From positions 1 through 64,000 of the forward strand of contig CAJTEY010000001.1 of NCBI GenBank assembly GCA_910575775.1: DNA of 64,000 bases. Direction: 5' to 3'. The first letter of the stretch is position 1; the number at the start of each line of letters is the position of its first letter. Both the position numbers and the translations under genes were made by a program. The notes below the pieces were generated by a model. The model had not been told where the DNA came from, did not search any database, and saw only the letters and a list, made by a program, of their open reading frames with translations. Shown here in pieces: positions 57,125-64,000 of this stretch. The stretch is from Lachnospiraceae bacterium. Lineage in GTDB: Bacteria > Bacillota > Clostridia > Lachnospirales > Lachnospiraceae.

Positions 57125-58297
57125 TTATTCGCTTTTCCTTATTTTCGGATCTACCGACAAAAACAGAACATTCACCCTGTCCCTCACCTTATTTATTACC
57201 TGTAATGCTACTTTCCCAGTCATTGCCACAATCAAAGGTTCTTCCGCTCCTATCTGTGACAGTTTATAAACCCGTTCTCCACTATACCCTGCCGATTCGA
57301 AATATTCATCCGAAACCACATATCCGCCAAACCCACTCATGTATCTTCTGAAGCGTGCCATAAACAATGCCGCCATATAACCGTTTCCATACAGGTATAT
57401 GTTTCCATACTTTCTGCAAAACGCAATCACATCTTCTCTTGGAATATAATTCTTTTCAAAATACCGGCCTTCCGTTATATACGATTTCCACAGTGCTTCT
57501 GAAAAATCTGCATGGTATATCCTACTGATGTTGTCCAGAATATAGGACATCGGATACTTCCCCTGCTCTGCCAGCATGTTCAATACTTTCCGGCAGTTAT
57601 CTCTGACGGACAGTTCATCCGAAAATGCCCTTCTTTTGAGCATCGGAAGTCCAAGCATTTGCAGTGCGTAGTCCGGTGCCTCAAAAATGTCCAAATCATG
57701 ATACTCCTTTTTTTCTGAAGTATAGTAGTCTGTAATGATACCGCTCGATAAAACGCACTCACTCAATCCATGTTCATATCCACAAGCCAGTACTGGATTC
57801 GTAATTCCGCTGTCAACCTCTCTAGCCAGAAAATCTGACAGCAGCCAAACCGCTCTGCCTCTGAATACCATAAAATATGACTGGAAATGAGGAAAAAGCA
57901 AATCCTCTATGTAATTCATGCTCCAAAATTCCGAATCACCTTCCTGCATCCGCGTGAAAATATCTGCAAATGGCACAAACGGTCCATAGCATGTATCGTT
58001 GCACAGAACCAGTTGCTGATACTGTTCCAGTTCTCCAGGCTTCAAATCATTTTCCAGTACATCCTTATATGCACCAAAATCGAAACCGGTGTTGGGACGG
58101 CAATAAATTTCATCCGCCACAACCATAAGTTTTTCCCTTCCCGCTCCGGTCAGTTTTCCGTTAACAGCTACAATCAGCCGGTCCGCCACCTCTCTTAAAG
58201 AGGACAGGTAAAAAATCAGATAATCATCTATAATGCCATCCCTGTCATAGACAGCAGCAACGGCAAGCGTCTTATTATCCGTCTTTTCATTCTGCAT
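57125..58297 (-). CDS. RgpF-like rhamnan synthesis protein with C-terminal Rossmann domain
   Basis: About 390 residues from MQNEKTDNK, chosen because GCGGGAG lies eight bases ahead; an ATG at 58318 is too close to its site. The RgpF family part (about 10-280) has LAVAAVYDRDGIIDDYLIFYLSSLREVADRLIVAVNG in pieces, NTGFDFGAYKDVLEND, LCNDTCYGPF and FWSMNYIEDLLFPHFQSYFMVFRG. The last 100 residues are a Rossmann-like domain: NIYLYGNGYMAALFMARFRR, GFGGYVVSDEYFESAG, LIVAMTGKVALQVI. RgpF proteins take part in rhamnose-containing polymers; here the sugar is not known. Confidence 0.85.
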   Translation of the reverse strand: MQNEKTDNKTLAVAAVYDRDGIIDDYLIFYLSSLREVADRLIVAVNGKLTGAGREKLMVVADEIYCRPNTGFDFGAYKDVLENDLKPGELEQYQQLVLCNDTCYGPFVPFADIFTRMQEGDSEFWSMNYIEDLLFPHFQSYFMVFRGRAVWLLSDFLAREVDSGITNPVLACGYEHGLSECVLSSGIITDYYTSEKKEYHDLDIFEAPDYALQMLGLPMLKRRAFSDELSVRDNCRKVLNMLAEQGKYPMSYILDNISRIYHADFSEALWKSYITEGRYFEKNYIPREDVIAFCRKYGNIYLYGNGYMAALFMARFRRYMSGFGGYVVSDEYFESAGYSGERVYKLSQIGAEEPLIVAMTGKVALQVINKVRDRVNVLFLSVDPKIRKSE

Positions 58298-58322
58298 CTG
58301 CCTGACTCCCGCTTTCATTCCT

Positions 58323-59414
58323 CTACCCGATCCGTTTTTTTATCCCTCTGACAATTCCCCGACACAGCCTGGTTGAAACATAAGTCTGTCTGTTTGTTCC
58401 CGGATACCACATATATCCCGCTGTGTTAGAAGTCTCCATTCCATACTTACCCAGCACATCCCTGATCAGAATTTCGTCAAAATCTCCGTGATAAGCACAC
58501 ACCGCACATCTGAGATTCTCCGATCTCCCAATCAGCCGCTCCGCCCCCAGCAAAGCATCCCATTCATTTCCCTCTATATCCATCTTAATGAAATTCACCG
58601 GTTCTTCTATCAGAGAATCCAATGTCGCATACTTTCCTCCATCCACAGAAGTCACAAATTTTTTTAAGATAGTTACTTTTTCCCTATCATTCTTAAATGT
58701 CTCCTGCAGCGCCTCAATCCATCCGTCATCCGACTCAATTATGTATAGTCTGGAAACCCGGTCAACCACCTGCAAAGAAAAATTCCCCTCGGCAACCCCG
58801 ATGTCCACAACAACATCCCCGTCTTCTACTCTAAACGCCTCGTCCATATATTTATGCGGCGACTCCCCGTCCTGCTCCATCAATACCCCTCTGTAATAAT
58901 CCGCTGCTTCCTGCTCATCCTTGATTGCCTTTGAGAAATATAACCGCTTTCCCCCATGGCAGACAAAGAACATCCCGCACGACCTGTCAAATTCTATCTG
59001 AAAACACATATCATCATATTTTTTCACAAAATCATAATTAAAAACCTGTAAATCATTTTTTCCAAACCGCTCTAATATTTTAACAATTTCCGGATCACAG
59101 CTATTCCGGTATCGGTTCATAACATTTTGCTTGTAGAAAAAGTTCATTTCTTCAATAGCCGCCGTTATTCCGGGAAATTCCTTTCGAATCTGCTCTTCTA
59201 TTTCTTTATAGCGAATCGTCAGTATCACTATCCTGTCCGGCTCCGTTTCCCTCAATATATCCGCAGTAAAAATTTTCTTCCCATGATAAATTTTTCCGCT
59301 CATTTCCGTATTGTTATCAATAAAGCCCATAACATCGTACAACCCGAATACATCGCATTCTCCAAGAACCTGTTCTGCTATTACCCCGGTTCCCCAAATA
59401 AATATCTTTTCCAT
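58323..59414 (-). CDS. Rossmann-FkbM fusion methyltransferase, second copy
   Basis: 363 residues. The N-terminal Rossmann-like domain (about 1-90) reads KIFIWGTGVIAEQVLG, VMGFIDNNTEMSGKIYHG, RIVILTIRYKEIEEQI. A linker region (about 110-190) follows. The FkbM domain (about 200-340) has DVVVDIGVAEGNFSLQVV, LYIIESDDGWIEAL, VNFIKMDIEGNEWDALLGAE and CAVCAYHGDFDEIL. Domain order is as at 56113, but the two are not close copies. The C-terminal tail is basic (RLCRGIVRGIKKRIG). Confidence 0.87.
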   Translation of the reverse strand: MEKIFIWGTGVIAEQVLGECDVFGLYDVMGFIDNNTEMSGKIYHGKKIFTADILRETEPDRIVILTIRYKEIEEQIRKEFPGITAAIEEMNFFYKQNVMNRYRNSCDPEIVKILERFGKNDLQVFNYDFVKKYDDMCFQIEFDRSCGMFFVCHGGKRLYFSKAIKDEQEAADYYRGVLMEQDGESPHKYMDEAFRVEDGDVVVDIGVAEGNFSLQVVDRVSRLYIIESDDGWIEALQETFKNDREKVTILKKFVTSVDGGKYATLDSLIEEPVNFIKMDIEGNEWDALLGAERLIGRSENLRCAVCAYHGDFDEILIRDVLGKYGMETSNTAGYMWYPGTNRQTYVSTRLCRGIVRGIKKRIG

Positions 59415-59428
59415 CCATTGTTCCCCAC

Positions 59429-60706
59429 TTATGATTCGCCGCTTTTTGTCTCCTCTGCGTCTATTTCTGCCACAATCTGCTGTCTGTATTTTTCTTCCAT
59501 ATCCACTCCAGTCCCCGATGTATCACTTGCACATCTGCCCTTGTCCACTTCCGCTACCATCTTTCCCGGAATAGGAATCCGATTCCCAGCTCCTCTGATA
59601 TACCACTCATACTCATTATCCAACTGTCCGATGTCCAGTGCCTGATATCCGGCGGCCGCAAGATCACAGGCAAGCACCGTTGCCGTTGGTCCAAGGGAAA
59701 TACATATCAGCGTTTCATAACGTGCCTTTTCTTTCACTGTCTGCAGAATATCCTCATACATATCCCACGCATCTTTCTCAGGACATTCAATTCTCTCTAT
59801 CTTCTTCGCTCCATAGAACAGATCGTTGCCGACACCGATTCTGGCTGTCTTTCCTTCAACCAGTATCACTTCCCTGTCCTGCCATATCTGTTTAAAAAGC
59901 TTAAATATCTCGTCAGCCTTCACCTGATCTTTGTAAATGATATAGGGACGGGAAACATACGCGTCATAATAGACGCAGTCTGAATCAAGCAGAGAAGTAA
60001 TATCTTTCCTGTTCGGAACCATATATTTCCTTATGTCATCCGCTGCATTATCCTTGTATTTTTCAAGCGTCCCGAAATTATCTGCCACTGCCACAATAAT
60101 GTCCTTCCGTTTAGAAACAATTACTGCTCTAAGCCGCTCAGCCAATTTATTGTCTACCTTTTGAAACCATGGTCTCTCACGATGAAGCATAATTTCAAAT
60201 TCGCCATCTCCATATCTGCACAGGGAACACCTTTCAGCCAGAATACGGTGAAGCAGTTCCACAGCTGGCCTGATCTCTGGTACATCCTGTAATCCCCACT
60301 CATAAGGTGCATTCAAAAGTCTGTTCCTGTATCTAATACAGTTATTCTCAGCCTCCGATACACGGTCTGCACGGCTCTGAAACCGTCCTGCCGCTTCATT
60401 ATCCCGCCAGTATACTACAATTTTCTCTTTAGGAATTCCCATGATTCCACACTGCTTTTCGATTCCTCTATAGTTCTGAGGTGAAATAAAGACATAGTCA
60501 AACGCGATACGATTCAAGGTCTCAGGAGCGGAAATATACAATCCGTGTTTCCACTCTTGTCCCTGTTTTTCCGTATCCGAATCAACTACTCCTTTTACGA
60601 TACAGTGCTCTTTGTCTATCACCGAGTAAATAAATTCTGCATAGTATCCGGCCCCCCATATGTACACGTTCCATTTATTCTTCCCTGAAGCCAATGTCTC
60701 ATTCAT
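59429..60706 (-). CDS. Rossmann-GT-D fusion glycosyltransferase
   Basis: 425 residues from the ATG 1 base after the preceding stop. The N-terminal Rossmann-like domain (about 10-105) has NVYIWGAGYYAEFIYSVID, VKGVVDSDTEKQGQ and DYVFISPQNYRGIEKQ. The rest is a GT-D fold (SP_1767/DUF1792) domain: CSLCRYGDGEFEIMLHRE (about residue 185), KDIIVAVADNFGTLEKY, VILVEGKTARIGVGNDLFYGA and ICISLGPTATVLACDLAAAGYQALDIGQLDNE. GT-D enzymes add glucose or other hexoses to glycoproteins or glycans. Confidence 0.88.
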   Translation of the reverse strand: MNETLASGKNKWNVYIWGAGYYAEFIYSVIDKEHCIVKGVVDSDTEKQGQEWKHGLYISAPETLNRIAFDYVFISPQNYRGIEKQCGIMGIPKEKIVVYWRDNEAAGRFQSRADRVSEAENNCIRYRNRLLNAPYEWGLQDVPEIRPAVELLHRILAERCSLCRYGDGEFEIMLHRERPWFQKVDNKLAERLRAVIVSKRKDIIVAVADNFGTLEKYKDNAADDIRKYMVPNRKDITSLLDSDCVYYDAYVSRPYIIYKDQVKADEIFKLFKQIWQDREVILVEGKTARIGVGNDLFYGAKKIERIECPEKDAWDMYEDILQTVKEKARYETLICISLGPTATVLACDLAAAGYQALDIGQLDNEYEWYIRGAGNRIPIPGKMVAEVDKGRCASDTSGTGVDMEEKYRQQIVAEIDAEETKSGES

Positions 60707-60707
60707 C

Positions 60708-61889
60708 TTACTCTTTATTCCGCCCCCTGTAGCGCAACACTCTGCCATAAAAACGCACCAGCTTTTTCACCGCAATTTCCGGTTTCAAAAGATCTATTCT
60801 TCTCTTTGCGTTTTTCTCCATTTCACATTTCTCTTCACTTGAAAGATTCATTACATATTGAAGTTGAACCAGCAGATCTTCGGGATCATTTCTTTGACAC
60901 AGAACTCCGTTATATCCATGCTCGATCACCTGCTCAAAGCTTCCACCATCCGTCCCGATCACTACTTTTGCAAACGACATTGCCTCCAGGCAGGCATTCG
61001 CCAGGTTGTCGTTAAAATATGGCAATACAATAAATTCTGCGCCCATGATAATCGGATACAACTGTTCGTGCGGTAGCGGCTTAAACAAAATCACACGATC
61101 CGCATACTCCTTTGCGCGCTGTTTTAACAGTGTATGCGCATGTATGCCGTTTACCTCATAAGGCTGCCCCGCAAAAACAAATGTGTAATCCCTGTATGCG
61201 TCCAAAAACCGATATATTATTTCCGCAATAACTCCGATTCCTTTTTCCGGCGACAAAATTCCAAAAAAGAAAATATATTTTTTCCCTTTCAATCCATCTG
61301 CCAAACTATAATCATAACATTCCACTTCATTTTGAAAAGGCGGTTCCAATACATATACTTTCCTGCCCGCATCCCTGCCGAACTGGTCCGCAGTCGCCTG
61401 GCAGGGCGCATATACGGCAACACATCTTTTAGCCGAATGTCTCTCAAAGAAAGCCATTGTCTCCACAAGCGTTTTTTCCACAGAAATATGTGTGGAAAAC
61501 GCAATTCTCGCATAGGAGGAAAGCCGTAACACCGCAGGAATGTCACCTGTGTAGCATAACGGCAGCCCCATCAGCGAAGTAAACTGGATCACGTCAATAT
61601 GCCGCCTGTACGACAGTTCTTTTATCCTCCTGTTCATAATTCTGGATTTAGAAACGGCATCACATATATAGCCCACACATTTGTTTTTGTAATAAGAAGA
61701 TGGCACATAAATCGTATATACCTCTATTCCATCATCATTTCTATAAAAATCATGATGTCCCAGCGTCATAATGATTGGCGTATGCCCCATATCTGACAAT
61801 GCCCGCGACACTCTGTACAGATATGCCGGAAGCCCGGTCATAGGCTTTCCACTGCCGACATAATCCGTCGTTGCAAATAGAATTGTCAT
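60708..61889 (-). CDS. GT4 family glycosyltransferase
   Basis: 393 residues, GT-B fold. GKPMTGLPAYLYRVSRALSDMGHTPIIMT is the acceptor-side start, VLRLSSYARIAFS follows, then the nucleotide-sugar half with IFFFGILSPEKGIGVIAEIIYRF and VLPYFNDNLANACLEAMSFAKVVIGTDGGSFEQVIEHGYNG in pieces. The basic C-terminus (RFYGRVLRYRGRNKE) may touch the membrane. Donor and linkage are unknown. GGGAGCGGTAAGC precedes the ATG. Confidence 0.92.
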   Translation of the reverse strand: MTILFATTDYVGSGKPMTGLPAYLYRVSRALSDMGHTPIIMTLGHHDFYRNDDGIEVYTIYVPSSYYKNKCVGYICDAVSKSRIMNRRIKELSYRRHIDVIQFTSLMGLPLCYTGDIPAVLRLSSYARIAFSTHISVEKTLVETMAFFERHSAKRCVAVYAPCQATADQFGRDAGRKVYVLEPPFQNEVECYDYSLADGLKGKKYIFFFGILSPEKGIGVIAEIIYRFLDAYRDYTFVFAGQPYEVNGIHAHTLLKQRAKEYADRVILFKPLPHEQLYPIIMGAEFIVLPYFNDNLANACLEAMSFAKVVIGTDGGSFEQVIEHGYNGVLCQRNDPEDLLVQLQYVMNLSSEEKCEMEKNAKRRIDLLKPEIAVKKLVRFYGRVLRYRGRNKE

Positions 61890-61903
61890 ATGCTTACCGC
61901 TCC

Positions 61904-62401
61904 CTATATTTCATATAGAACATCTTCCAAAGAAATGATGGGACAATCCAGCTTCCGGGAAAGTTTTTCCTCAATTTCGTCAAAGAAGGTAATCGCTGTC
62001 ACTACAACTACATCAACCTCTTTCAAAGCATCATCAACAGAAACAATATCCACATCCGCATAAATAGAATTTGCCCTTTGGTCAATTCCATATACGATCT
62101 CTGCTTTGCTTCCCTTAAGTTCATCGATAAATGTTTCTCCAGCATAGCTCATACCATACACTGCGATTCTTTTATATCCGTTTCTCTCAAAGTATTCTGA
62201 TAAATTCCTGCCTTGCTGCTTCATCTTCACCCACTGATTCATCATAAGAAATAATGCAAGATGCTTATCCGACATGCTCTGTGCCTTATTTCGTCTGTCA
62301 CCTTCCATTTTCCCTATAGCGCCTGCACCCGCAACTGCACCCACTATCATGGATACTGCTGAAATCATTCCTTTTTTCACTTGTTTTTTCTCCTTCCTCA
62401 T
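61904..62401 (-). CDS. membrane-anchored Rossmann-like domain protein
   Basis: 165 residues. A basic start (MRKEKKQVKKG) is followed by a glycine/alanine-rich membrane segment (about 12-30, ISAVSMIVGAVAGAGAIG) and a helical linker. The Rossmann-like domain (about 74-165) reads RIAVYGMSYAGETFIDELKG, EIVYGIDQRANSIYADVDIVS, VDVVVVTAITFFDEIEEKL. The domain matches those fused to enzymes in the same cluster; here it is tethered to the membrane and has no enzyme. It might act as an organising or sensing partner, which is inference. Confidence 0.7.
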   Translation of the reverse strand: MRKEKKQVKKGMISAVSMIVGAVAGAGAIGKMEGDRRNKAQSMSDKHLALFLMMNQWVKMKQQGRNLSEYFERNGYKRIAVYGMSYAGETFIDELKGSKAEIVYGIDQRANSIYADVDIVSVDDALKEVDVVVVTAITFFDEIEEKLSRKLDCPIISLEDVLYEI

Positions 62402-62402
62402 T

Positions 62403-63605
62403 TCATATAATTTTTATTTCTGTTTCCCGGCCTGTGATCAGACGGTTCCATTTTTGAATTACCTTATCTATTGAATACATATGCGCCCGTTTCAGTGACC
62501 GCTTTCTGTAAACTTCACATTCTCTGTCTCTGGTCAGTATTCTCAACATGGCCTTTCCCAAAATCATTTCCTGTTCTGTCAGGGAATCCCCTGTTTTCAC
62601 TTTTCCCTCCGGCATATCAGGGGTTAAAATCCCATATTTGCAGCACATCATGGAATCCACATGCTCTATGGTTTGGGGCTTTCCAACAATTTCACCACAT
62701 GCCCCCGGGGAATCAGTCGTAATAACAGGAATACCACAACTCATCGCCTCTATCATACTATTGGGAAATCCTTCCACTTTTGACGCCATGACAAAGGCTT
62801 TCGCATGTTTTAAATAATACGCAGGTCTGTCCGTAAATCCGGCAAAAATCACTTTATCTTCTATTCGAAGTTCACTGCACAGTCTCCGCAAATAATTTAA
62901 ATTAGGTCCTTTTCCCAGAACAAGCAGTTTCGCCTGGCTCTCATAGGCTGCAGTATAAGAAAATGCACGGATAATGCGTTCCTGCTGCTTTACCCCTTCC
63001 AGACGTCCCATACAGACAAACGCCTTTTCCCCGTATTTCCATTCCTCCTCATCCCGCCATTCCAAATGATCCACTACCGGATTCGGGATTCTTATAAGCT
63101 TTTTCTGCGGAACACCATAAAACCCGCACATGTCCTTCCATGCATAGCGACTCATAACTACCACCCGGTCTGCTCTGGAATAGAAAAAACGGACGATTCC
63201 TTTTTTGTATAAAAAACCGTTTAATTCCTTTCTTGTTGACAAAATCGTACAGACTCTGGCAATGACTTTTTCCCTTCCTTTAGATAAAACATTGATGTAG
63301 TTGAACTCTTCCATGAAACTGATTGCCGCATCAATATGATATTGTCTCTTCAGCCTTCTCATTTGCAAAGAGGATCTGATCAACCGCATCATCCGCTGTA
63401 TATCGCTAACGTCGTTTTCCTCCATGCAGCTTCGAATCCTGGTCTTAATAATCTGGCCTTTTACTGGATAATCCTGTCTTATATTCAAATCCTGAAGAAA
63501 ATAAAACACCTTTTCTCCCCGGTCCACATAATAGTCACCCAATATCTGCGCCACTCGTTCCGCCCCGCCGCCGCCAAGTTCGGGTATCAGAATCGCAATA
63601 TTCAT
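62403..63605 (-). CDS. GT4 family glycosyltransferase
   Basis: 400 residues. The GT4 hallmarks are the N-terminal IPELGGGGAERVAQILGDYY, RVCTILSTRKELNG, and in the donor half VCMGRLEGVKQQERIIRAFS, VLGKGPNLNYLRRL and SKVEGFPNSMIEAMSCGIPVITTDSPGACGEIVG in pieces. It is like amylovoran/PimA-type enzymes. It ends 1 base before the membrane-anchored Rossmann gene. Confidence 0.93.
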   Translation of the reverse strand: MNIAILIPELGGGGAERVAQILGDYYVDRGEKVFYFLQDLNIRQDYPVKGQIIKTRIRSCMEENDVSDIQRMMRLIRSSLQMRRLKRQYHIDAAISFMEEFNYINVLSKGREKVIARVCTILSTRKELNGFLYKKGIVRFFYSRADRVVVMSRYAWKDMCGFYGVPQKKLIRIPNPVVDHLEWRDEEEWKYGEKAFVCMGRLEGVKQQERIIRAFSYTAAYESQAKLLVLGKGPNLNYLRRLCSELRIEDKVIFAGFTDRPAYYLKHAKAFVMASKVEGFPNSMIEAMSCGIPVITTDSPGACGEIVGKPQTIEHVDSMMCCKYGILTPDMPEGKVKTGDSLTEQEMILGKAMLRILTRDRECEVYRKRSLKRAHMYSIDKVIQKWNRLITGRETEIKII

Positions 63606-63647
63606 AATAGTCCGCCCCGCAAATTCCTTTTTACCGTTGTTTCATTG

Positions 63648-64000
63648 TCATAATGCTGCATACAAAATCGTTCCATAACATCTTATTCCCATATGACGGA
63701 TATACATTTTATACTCCGGCACCATTTCGTGAATCATCAACGGTATCTCCCACAAATCGTTGGGTTTATGATAAATACAGACTGCCATTCTGGGCTTATC
63801 ACTCTGTATGATATTCCTTGCGCCTTTTATCGCCTCAACCTCCGCACCCTCAATATCCATCTTCAGAAATGTGACTTTCTCTTTCACAATCTCATCCAGG
63901 GTTACCGTCTCAATCGGATTTTCCTCGTTTTCTGTATTCACTATTTTCCCTGAATACATATCATCACCATCCTTAAACGATAACCGGGTTTCAAGGGACC
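63648..64000 (-). CDS. FkbM family methyltransferase, C-terminal part, cut by the window edge
   Basis: The frame is open to the right edge, so only about the last 116 residues are visible. They carry ETVTLDEIVKEKVTFLKMDIEGAEVEAIKGARNII in pieces, and MAVCIYHKPNDLWEIPLMI, the C-terminal half of FkbM. The SAM-binding half and any N-terminal domain lie outside the window. It is the third FkbM enzyme of the cluster. Confidence 0.85.
   Translation of the reverse strand, partial: SLETRLSFKDGDDMYSGKIVNTENEENPIETVTLDEIVKEKVTFLKMDIEGAEVEAIKGARNIIQSDKPRMAVCIYHKPNDLWEIPLMIHEMVPEYKMYIRHMGIRCYGTILYAAL

Overview
The window is a typical stretch of a Lachnospiraceae-like (Bacillota, Clostridia) chromosome. 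The evidence is the L10-leader/rplJL/rpoBC block, ptb-buk for butyrate formation, a class B sortase beside a BspA-like LRR surface protein, Lachnospiraceae-type small membrane families (DUF6715-, DUF6106- and DUF975-like), strong AGGAGG ribosome binding sites and clean TTGACA/TATAAT-type promoters. The genus cannot be fixed from the sequence alone. Almost everything lies on the minus strand, so transcription runs from high to low coordinates. The exceptions are a three-gene plus-strand island (32.3-34.3 kb) and a transposase remnant near 49.1 kb.

Layout from left to right. 0-2.7 kb: an rRNA operon read leftwards in the order tRNA-Ser(UGA), tRNA-Ser(GGA), 16S, 5S, tRNA-Ile(GAU); the 23S is not in the window and presumably lies just beyond the left edge. 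A strong promoter sits ahead of the first tRNA-Ser. 2.8-9 kb: ispD and the t6A tRNA-modification genes tsaD, tsaB and tsaE, with rimI, RNase Z and small conserved proteins. 9-18.1 kb: rpoC, rpoB, rplL and rplJ behind an L10-leader attenuator, with an extra promoter ahead of rpoB. 18.2-22 kb: a MacAB-type ABC exporter with 11-bp-spaced direct repeats upstream. 22-23.3 kb: the riboflavin ECF S-component RibU under an FMN riboswitch. 23.6-32 kb: an oligopeptide ABC transporter (oppBCDFA) behind tex. 32.3-34.3 kb: the plus-strand island (DUF4190-like, SprA-related metalloprotease, DUF975). 34.3-38.4 kb: LRR surface protein and sortase B. 38.5-42.2 kb: prfB (with a +1 frameshift site) and secA. 42.4-44.6 kb: ptb-buk. 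44.6-48.2 kb: guaB, a PurO-type IMP cyclohydrolase and a stand-alone AICAR transformylase. 48.3-49.5 kb: a small membrane protein and a transposase relic. 49.5-52.1 kb: a three-gene cassette that looks able to make a CDP-alditol. 52.2-64 kb: a surface-glycan cluster with four GT4 glycosyltransferases, a GT-D enzyme, an RgpF-like protein, a DUF4422 protein, three FkbM methyltransferases and one unrecognised protein, running off the right edge.

The most interesting points are these. (1) prfB has the conserved +1 frameshift site at codon 26, but the stop in it is UAA rather than the usual UGA. (2) Many intercistronic gaps carry a large hairpin followed by a small one; two of these (oppC-oppD and guaB-purO) are clearly homologous, with compensatory changes in the stems. 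(3) In the glycan cluster a Rossmann-like domain recurs in six proteins: alone, fused N-terminally to FkbM or GT-D domains, fused C-terminally to RgpF, or tethered to a membrane segment. (4) The epimerase, IspD/TarI-like cytidylyltransferase and GatD-like dehydrogenase form a promoter-led candidate CDP-pentitol (or hexitol) pathway next to the glycan genes. (5) The LRR surface protein continues for about 65 residues, including a second membrane helix, after its sortase signal.
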